From positions 1 to 9,855 of the forward strand of contig DATFWK010000062.1 of NCBI GenBank assembly GCA_035259345.1: a stretch of DNA of 9,855 nucleotides, given 5' to 3'. The notes below the pieces were generated by a model. The model was not told where the DNA came from, did not search any database, and saw only the letters and a program-made list of their open reading frames with translations. Positions 5,141-9,855 of this stretch are shown piece by piece (position 1 is the first letter of the stretch; each line of letters opens with the position of its first letter). The stretch is from DATFWK01 sp035259345. Lineage in GTDB: Bacteria; Actinomycetota; Thermoleophilia; Miltoncostaeales; Miltoncostaeaceae. The translations under genes were made by a program, and so were the position numbers.

Positions 5141-7714
5141 TCAGGACGTCACGCTGTCGGCGAGCAGCCTGCGGAGGGCCGGCAGCGCCTCCCCCAGGCT
5201 GACTCGCGCGCCGGCCGCGTACCGCTCGTCGAAGCGGGCGGGGCCCAGCGACTCGCGGAGCTCATCCAGCAGGTTCGCCTCCCCCCGCCTGAGCACGGGC
5301 CATGCCCCGAGCCCCACCCGGCGGCGCATGCCGTCGGCGATGCCGGCGAGCTCGGCGGCCACCTGCGCGTCGCCCTCGGCGAGCGCCAACCGCGCGAACC
5401 CGACCACGCACAGCGCCACGATTGGCGTGCTGTGCGTCAACAGGCTCAGCCGCAGCGCCTCGTCGAGCAGGCGCCGGGCGTCGTGCAGCCGGCCCTGGAT
5501 GATGGCCACGGTGGCGAGCATCACGAGGGCCCAGGCGGACAACCAAGGGAACCGCTCGCCGAGCCCACGTGCCTCCCACATGAGGGCGAGCGCGTCGTCG
5601 TAGTGCCCGGTCCCCGTCTGGAGGAAGCCCGCCGTGCCCAGCGCCAGACCCGTCCAGAACAGCTCGTCCTGAGGCCGGAGCTCGTCGAGGGCAACGAGGG
5701 CCTCCCGCAGGGCGCCGTCCTCGTCGCCGACGATCGGCAACGTCCACGCGATGGCCAGGTGGCAGACCGCGTGCAGGAAGGGGTCATGGATATCGACGAG
5801 GAGCGGCCTCAGGCGCTCGCCCGCCGCGAGGGCCATTGCGTCGTCACCGACCTCGAGGGCGACGACGGTCGCGGTCCACACCAGCTCGGCGCGGGACTCA
5901 GGGGGAAGGGAATCGGCGCTCGGAAGCAGCCGGTCGACCCAGGAGCGGATCTGGTCCATGTAGTCCGCCATGAACCAGAAGAGCCAGAGCATCCGGAAAA
6001 GGTGCGGCAGCGCCGCGGCGTCGTGGGCCAGGAACCACTCGATGGCCGCGCCGAGGTTGCCCGCCTCGGCCCGAAGCCGCTCGAGCGGCTCCGCGTGGCC
6101 GGCGCCCCGCAGCGGCCGGTCCGCCCATTCGGCCAGAGCCCGGTAGTGCTCGGCGTGGCGGCGCCCGATCTCGACCGCGTCGGGCCGGGCGGCCAGCCGC
6201 TCGCCCACGAAGGCGCGGACGGTCTCCAGCATGCGCGACCGGGGGCCGAGCTCGGTCTGGTCGATGTGGACCAGGCTGTGGCGGGCGAGCGCCTCGACCA
6301 GGTCCAGTACGTCGTCCTCGTCAAGGCCGGCGACCTCCGCGGCTGCGTCGACGGTCCAGCCGTCGACGAAGGCCGCCACGATCTCCAGCAGCGATCGCTC
6401 GTGCTCGTCCAGCAGGCCGACGCTCCACTCGACCGTCGCCCGCAGGGTCTGCTGGCGCTCGGGCGAGTCCACGGTGCCGGTTCCCAGGGCATCCAGCGAC
6501 CGCGTCAGCCGGCGCAGGAGCGCGTCGGGGGCCAGCAGGCGGGTGCGGGCCGCGGCGAGCTCGATCGCGAGGGGCAGGCCCTCCAGGCGCCGGCAGATCT
6601 CGGCCACGGCCGAGACGTTGTCCGCGGTGAGGGCGAAGTCCTGGCGCACCGCCCGCGCGCGGTCGACGAACAGCGCCACCGCCGGCGAGGCGGCGACCTC
6701 CTCGACCGTCTGGCCGGAGACGTCGCCGGGCAGGTCGAGCGCGGGCACCTGGTACTCCCGCTCCGCCCGGAGCGCGAGCCCCGTGACGCTGGTGGCCAGG
6801 ATCGAAAGCCCGGGACAGCGGGCCAGCAGCTCGCCGAGATCGCGGGCCGCCGCCACGACCTGCTCCATGTTGTCGAGGATGAGCAGCACCCGGTTGTCGC
6901 CGATCTCCTCGACGAGGGCCTCGAGCACGGCGTCGACCCCGCTCAGGTCGGCTCCCAGGGCTCGGCCGACGCTGGCAAGGACCTGCTCCGGGGCGGTCAC
7001 CGCCGCCAGCGGGACGAACACCACGCCGCCGTCGAACCGCTTCCCGAGCCGCTCGCCGACCGCCAGAGCCAGGCGCGTCTTGCCGATTCCGCCCGGGCCG
7101 GTGAGGGTGACCAGACGCACGTGGGACAGGGTGAGCAAGGCCCCGACCTCGTCGACGGCGCGCTCACGCCCGACCAGCGAGGTGGTGCTGACCGGCAGGG
7201 GACGCGACCCGGGCGGCCGGGCGGACGGTGGACCGGCGCTCCGGGAGCCGGTGCCTGCGAACCGCTCGCTCAGGAGCGCCGCTAGGTCGTCGCGCACCAG
7301 CCGTCCGAGCTCGGCGGGGGTGCGGAAGTAGCGGTAGGAGTCGGCCGCCTCGGCCCGGACGCGGGCGAGCATGTCAGCGAGGCGGGCCTCGCGCTCGGGG
7401 GCCGGCGCCTTGACGTAGAGCAGCCGCGGCATCCCGCGGGAGAGCTCGAGCTCGTCCTCCAGCCCGGAGACCTCCATGCCGGCGCCGACCATCCCGTAGC
7501 GCTGCCAGTACACCCCGATGAAGATGTCGCTCTGGGCCAGGTAGGCGCGGTAGACGGCGAGTGGTGGATGCGCCCGGGCGCCCGCCTCGAACAGCACCGG
7601 CGTCAGCCGCAGCGCCGAGATCGCGCGGGCGACCGCGCGGCGCTCCTCTGCGAGCTCGGCCAGCGCCGAGCTGACGAACACCCGCAGACGCTGGTCGGGC
7701 GTCCGGATGGCCAT
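5141..7714 (-). CDS. DUF4062 / NB-ARC (STAND) ATPase with helical repeats
   Basis: A large (857-residue) signal-transduction ATPase. Residues 10-75 are a DUF4062-type domain (RVFVSSALAELAEERRAV, then AQSDIFIGVYWQRYG), often found fused to STAND NTPases. After a Pro/Ser-rich linker (155-175) comes an AfsR-like NB-ARC module: Walker A GPGGIGKT (206-213), Walker B VLLILDN (276-282, Asp281) and GLPLAIELAAAR (379-390). A winged-helix-like part spans about 425-507, and TPR-like helical repeats fill 515-857. STAND proteins bind ATP or ADP as a switch and oligomerise on sensing a ligand through the repeats. The motif after Walker B reads ILATSV (305-310), where relatives usually have ILATSR, so a conserved Arg is missing. 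ATG 7712-7714 is preceded by GGAAGG 7 nt upstream; the frame extends further to 7942, but that part looks like noise. It could act in regulation or defence; neighbours do not settle this. Confidence 0.92.
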   Translation of the reverse strand: MAIRTPDQRLRVFVSSALAELAEERRAVARAISALRLTPVLFEAGARAHPPLAVYRAYLAQSDIFIGVYWQRYGMVGAGMEVSGLEDELELSRGMPRLLYVKAPAPEREARLADMLARVRAEAADSYRYFRTPAELGRLVRDDLAALLSERFAGTGSRSAGPPSARPPGSRPLPVSTTSLVGRERAVDEVGALLTLSHVRLVTLTGPGGIGKTRLALAVGERLGKRFDGGVVFVPLAAVTAPEQVLASVGRALGADLSGVDAVLEALVEEIGDNRVLLILDNMEQVVAAARDLGELLARCPGLSILATSVTGLALRAEREYQVPALDLPGDVSGQTVEEVAASPAVALFVDRARAVRQDFALTADNVSAVAEICRRLEGLPLAIELAAARTRLLAPDALLRRLTRSLDALGTGTVDSPERQQTLRATVEWSVGLLDEHERSLLEIVAAFVDGWTVDAAAEVAGLDEDDVLDLVEALARHSLVHIDQTELGPRSRMLETVRAFVGERLAARPDAVEIGRRHAEHYRALAEWADRPLRGAGHAEPLERLRAEAGNLGAAIEWFLAHDAAALPHLFRMLWLFWFMADYMDQIRSWVDRLLPSADSLPPESRAELVWTATVVALEVGDDAMALAAGERLRPLLVDIHDPFLHAVCHLAIAWTLPIVGDEDGALREALVALDELRPQDELFWTGLALGTAGFLQTGTGHYDDALALMWEARGLGERFPWLSAWALVMLATVAIIQGRLHDARRLLDEALRLSLLTHSTPIVALCVVGFARLALAEGDAQVAAELAGIADGMRRRVGLGAWPVLRRGEANLLDELRESLGPARFDERYAAGARVSLGEALPALRRLLADSVTS

Positions 7715-7721
7715 GTCGCTG

Positions 7722-7727
7722 CCTTCC
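7722..7727 (-). promoter_or_regulatory. Ribosome binding site of the STAND ATPase gene
   Basis: GGAAGG on the minus strand, 7 nt before the ATG at 7712-7714. It supports this start over the longer frame that opens at 7942. Confidence 0.6.
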
Positions 7728-7790
7728 CGAGCCGTCGGGCGTCGACCTCCTCGGCCATGGCCTGGCCGTTCCCGGGGTCCCTTCGCAGGC

Positions 7791-7796
7791 AGTCTA
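7791..7796 (-). promoter_or_regulatory. Weak -10-like box upstream of the STAND ATPase gene
   Basis: TAGACT on the minus strand, the same hexamer as the proposed cupin -10 box, in a position that would give a leader of about 70 nt. No good -35 box lies at the right distance, so this is only a possibility. Confidence 0.2.
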
Positions 7797-7827
7797 GAGC
7801 GGGCGGCCGTTCCAGGTCTCTCCCCGG

Positions 7828-7837
7828 GAGGCGCCTC
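7828..7837. repeat. 10-bp perfect palindrome in a divergent control region
   Basis: GAGGCGCCTC is self-complementary. It lies in the 220-bp gap (7715-7934) between the STAND ATPase and methyltransferase genes, directly beside a second short palindrome TGATCA (7839-7844). It may be an operator half, or chance in GC-rich DNA. Confidence 0.3.
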
Positions 7838-7857
7838 TTGATCACGTCGCCGCTCGT

Positions 7858-7873
7858 CCGGTAGTGGTACCGG
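7858..7873. repeat. 16-bp inverted repeat in a divergent control region
   Basis: CCGGTA (7858-7863) and TACCGG (7868-7873) form a perfect 6-bp inverted repeat around GTGG. It lies about 60 nt upstream of the methyltransferase start and 145 nt upstream of the STAND ATPase start, where a regulator of either gene could bind. A weak TTGATC -35-like box (7838-7843) lies to its left on the plus strand, but no convincing -10 box follows. Confidence 0.35.
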
Positions 7874-7934
7874 GTCCCGCCCAGCCCGTTCGCGGCGGCC
7901 GGGCGTCCCGCCACATCCCAACCCGGAGCCGGAG

Positions 7935-8762
7935 ATGGCCATGCGCCCAGATGACTACGTCCTCGGCCGCTCCGCGGCGGAAACGCAGCGGCTGATCCTG
8001 CAGCACCAGATCTACGGGCCCCTCACCAGGCGCTTCCTCCACGCCGCCGGCGTCGGGGCCGGGATGCGGGTGCTCGACGCCGGAAGCGGCGCGGGCGACG
8101 TGGCCCTGCTCCTGGCCGATCTGGTGGGCCCGAGCGGCGCGGTGGTCGGTGTGGAGGCGAATCCCGACATCGTCGAGTCGGCGAGCGCCCGGGTCGACGC
8201 CGCCGGCTGGCGCAACGTCAGCTTCGTGGTGGGCGACCTGCGCGACGCGCCGGTGCCGGAGGGCTTCGACGCCGTGGTCGGCCGCTGGGTCCTCATGTAC
8301 CAGCCTGACCCGGCCGACGTCCTCCGGCGGCTCGCGACGCGCGTGCGGATCGGCGGCATCGTCGCCTTCCACGAGAACGACTTCAGCTACCCGCCGACGG
8401 TGTTCCCGGAGAGCGACCTGGCGCGCCAGGTCCTGCGCTGGAGCGTCCCCCCGCCCGGTGCTCCGGGACCCGAGATGCGGATGGGCACGCAGCTCTACCG
8501 CGCTTACCTCGAAGCCGGCCTCCCGGGCCCCGAGCTGATGGTCGAGGCGCCCGCCGGCGGCGGCCCCGACTGGCCGGGCTACGGGTACGTGGCCGACACC
8601 CTGCGAAGCCTCCTGCCCGCGCTCCAGCGGGCGACGGGCCTGGACCCCGCCGAGGTGGACGTCGACACCCTGGCCGAGCGGATGCGCGCCGACGTCGTCG
8701 GCCGCTCCGCGGTCCAGATGCTCCCGCTCATGTTCGGGGCCTGGGCCCGCCGGTCCGTCTGA
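7935..8762 (+). CDS. SAM-dependent class I methyltransferase
   Basis: A 275-residue cytoplasmic methyltransferase with a Rossmann-like fold. Motif I is VLDAGSGAGD at 46-55. Glu74 (VGVEANPDIV) is the acidic residue that contacts the ribose of S-adenosylmethionine, and GDLRDAP (100-106) and FDAVVGRWVLMYQPDP (111-126) are the later motifs. The shape resembles UbiE/Methyltransf_11-type small-molecule methyltransferases; the C-terminal part (150-275) is less conserved and probably sets the substrate. Two ATG codons compete: 7935, with GGAG at 7925-7928, and 7941, with GGAG at 7931-7934, each 6 nt away; the first is given here. The gene is divergent from the STAND ATPase and followed after 70 nt by the GH15 gene on the same strand, with which it may be co-transcribed. 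The acceptor substrate cannot be read. Confidence 0.92.
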   Translation: MAMRPDDYVLGRSAAETQRLILQHQIYGPLTRRFLHAAGVGAGMRVLDAGSGAGDVALLLADLVGPSGAVVGVEANPDIVESASARVDAAGWRNVSFVVGDLRDAPVPEGFDAVVGRWVLMYQPDPADVLRRLATRVRIGGIVAFHENDFSYPPTVFPESDLARQVLRWSVPPPGAPGPEMRMGTQLYRAYLEAGLPGPELMVEAPAGGGPDWPGYGYVADTLRSLLPALQRATGLDPAEVDVDTLAERMRADVVGRSAVQMLPLMFGAWARRSV

Positions 8763-8832
8763 CCGCGCGTCCTCCTCACTGCCGCCGCCCGCGTGAAAGG
8801 CGACCGGGGTCGGGAGGTGCGAGAGTTGCCCG

Positions 8833-9855
8833 ATGCCCGAGAGAGCGTTCGGCATCTCGCGCCCGTCACGCTCGACGCTGGGCGGGAGCCCGTTCCCGCC
8901 GATCGCCGAGTACGGGTTCATCTCGAACTGCGAGGTGTCGGCGCTGGTCGCGCCGAGCGGCAACGTGGAGTGGATGTGCCTGCCGCGGATGGATAGCCCG
9001 AGCGTCTTCGCTGCGATTCTCGATCGGCATGCCGGATGGTTCCGGCTCGGGCCGGCGGACGCCACCGTGCCGGCGGACCGCCGCTACCTCGCCGGGACGA
9101 TGGTGCTCGAGACCACGTGGGACACGGCGACAGGCTGGGCCGTCATCCGGGATGTGCTCCTGATCGGTCCGTGGCGCGCCGACCGGCCGGGCACGAGCAC
9201 CTATCGGCGCGCGCCGACGGACCATCAGGCCGAGAGCGTGCTGCTGCGCACGGCTCGGTGCCTGAGCGGGTCGATCGACCTCCTCCTCGAGTGCGAGCCG
9301 GCCTTCGACTACGGCCGCCATCGCGGCACCTGGCGCCACACGGAAGCCGGCTACGCGCAGGCCGAGGTCACGGCGGACGACGGAGCGCTCCGACTCCTCC
9401 TCACGACGGATCTCAACCTCGGGCTGGAAGGCCCGCGGGCGCTGGCCCGACGGCGGCTCCACGCGGGCGAGCAGGTCTTCTGCGCAATCTCATGGGGCGA
9501 CGGCTCGCCGCCGGAGACGTTCGTCGACGCGCACGAGCGCCTCGCGCGCACGGCGGACTTCTGGCATGAGTGGATCAGTCGCGGCCGCTTCCCCGACCAC
9601 CCATGGCGCACGCACCTGCAGCGCTCGGCCCTGACGCTCAAGGGGCTGATCTACGCGCCGACGGGAGCGATGCTGGCGGCGGCGACGACATCGCTGCCGG
9701 AGACCCCCGGCGGTGAGCGCAACTACGACTACCGCTACAGCTGGCTGCGCGACTCGACGTTCCTCCTCTGGGGCCTGTACACGCTGGGCTTCGACCGGGA
9801 GGCGGGCGACTACTTCTACTTCCTCGCCGACCTCGTCGAGGAGGACCCCCACCTG
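8833..9855 (+). CDS. Glycoside hydrolase family 15 protein (glucoamylase/trehalase-like), partial
   Basis: 341 codons are visible and the frame is open at the right edge; relatives are about 600 residues, so this is roughly the N-terminal half. GH15 enzymes are inverting hydrolases that release glucose from alpha-glucans or split trehalose. The N-terminal beta-sandwich domain begins with PIAEYGFISNCEVSALVAPS (23-42) and has VEWMCLPRMDSPSVFAAILD (45-64). The linker and start of the (alpha/alpha)6 barrel are very well conserved: RSALTLKGLIYAPTGAMLAA (264-283), TSLPETPGGERNYDYRYSW (286-304) and LRDSTFLLW. The catalytic glutamates lie in the missing half. ATG 8833 is the first start after an in-frame stop at 8794; only a weak GAGAG (8821-8825) precedes it, since GGGAGG at 8812-8817 is rather far. 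No secretion signal is seen, so it is probably cytoplasmic, which favours a trehalase or glycogen-related role. Glucoamylase versus trehalase cannot be settled. Confidence 0.93.
   Translation, partial: MPERAFGISRPSRSTLGGSPFPPIAEYGFISNCEVSALVAPSGNVEWMCLPRMDSPSVFAAILDRHAGWFRLGPADATVPADRRYLAGTMVLETTWDTATGWAVIRDVLLIGPWRADRPGTSTYRRAPTDHQAESVLLRTARCLSGSIDLLLECEPAFDYGRHRGTWRHTEAGYAQAEVTADDGALRLLLTTDLNLGLEGPRALARRRLHAGEQVFCAISWGDGSPPETFVDAHERLARTADFWHEWISRGRFPDHPWRTHLQRSALTLKGLIYAPTGAMLAAATTSLPETPGGERNYDYRYSWLRDSTFLLWGLYTLGFDREAGDYFYFLADLVEEDPHL

Noticed and set aside
5060..7285. A 741-codon open frame on the plus strand, antisense to the STAND ATPase gene.
   Set aside because: Its product is a low-complexity Arg/Gly/Gln/Glu-rich string with no domain, a usual by-product of high third-position GC. 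The opposite strand encodes a well-formed multidomain ATPase.
7603..7914. A 103-codon minus-strand frame over the divergent gap, whose first half reads less like noise.
   Set aside because: Its second half lies in the wrong frame over the STAND gene start, no ribosome site fits and no family is recognised. A gene remnant cannot be excluded.
7715..7942. A 76-codon N-terminal extension of the STAND ATPase.
   Set aside because: It is Arg/Gly/Pro-rich without a domain, and a good ribosome site (7722-7727) precedes the ATG at 7714.
7842..9065. A 407-codon open frame on the minus strand across the methyltransferase and GH15 genes.
   Set aside because: It is rich in Arg, His, Gly and Pro, has no recognisable domain, and is antisense to two conserved genes.

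Overview
The window is a densely packed, GC-rich stretch of bacterial chromosome. Third codon positions are strongly G/C, GTG starts occur beside ATG, and intergenic gaps are short. The gene types (a luciferase-like monooxygenase beside a PPOX/FDOR-type flavin or deazaflavin protein, an AfsR-like NB-ARC ATPase, a GH15 glucoamylase/trehalase-like protein, and TetR plus SDR enzymes) suggest a high-GC actinobacterium, perhaps of the Thermoleophilia kind. That placement is inference from gene content and composition. There are no rRNA or tRNA genes, insertion sequences or CRISPR arrays. No stretch above 300 bases lacks a gene.

Left part (1-1070): a cupin gene, cut by the window edge, is divergent from a TetR-family regulator. 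The relatively AT-rich gap between them (368-461) holds a 28-bp dyad, a second 15-bp dyad, and two oppositely facing promoter candidates whose -35 boxes nearly abut. This is the best-resolved regulatory region in the window.

Middle-left (1080-3508): a minus-strand pair (RidA-like protein, then alpha/beta hydrolase, 8 nt apart) is divergent from a short-chain dehydrogenase. The SDR converges on a PPOX-family flavin/F420-type protein, with a small hairpin between them. The PPOX gene is in turn divergent from a luciferase-like monooxygenase (3588-4526). Together they look like a small set of accessory oxidoreductases and hydrolases for organic substrates. No specific substrate can be read from the sequence.

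Middle-right (4520-7714): a minus-strand pair of an 857-residue DUF4062 / NB-ARC (STAND) ATPase with a helical-repeat C-terminus, and a small protein with about five membrane spans 48 nt downstream. This is the most system-like part of the window: a signal-sensing NTPase with a possible membrane partner.

Right part (7935-9855): a SAM-dependent methyltransferase, divergent from the STAND gene across a 220-bp region with two dyads, then a GH15 family protein that runs off the right edge.

Most genes belong to familiar families. The points most worth a second look are the nested cupin/TetR control region, the STAND ATPase (with a hydrophobic residue where relatives usually have Arg) plus membrane protein pair, and a RidA-like protein lacking the RidA catalytic arginine.
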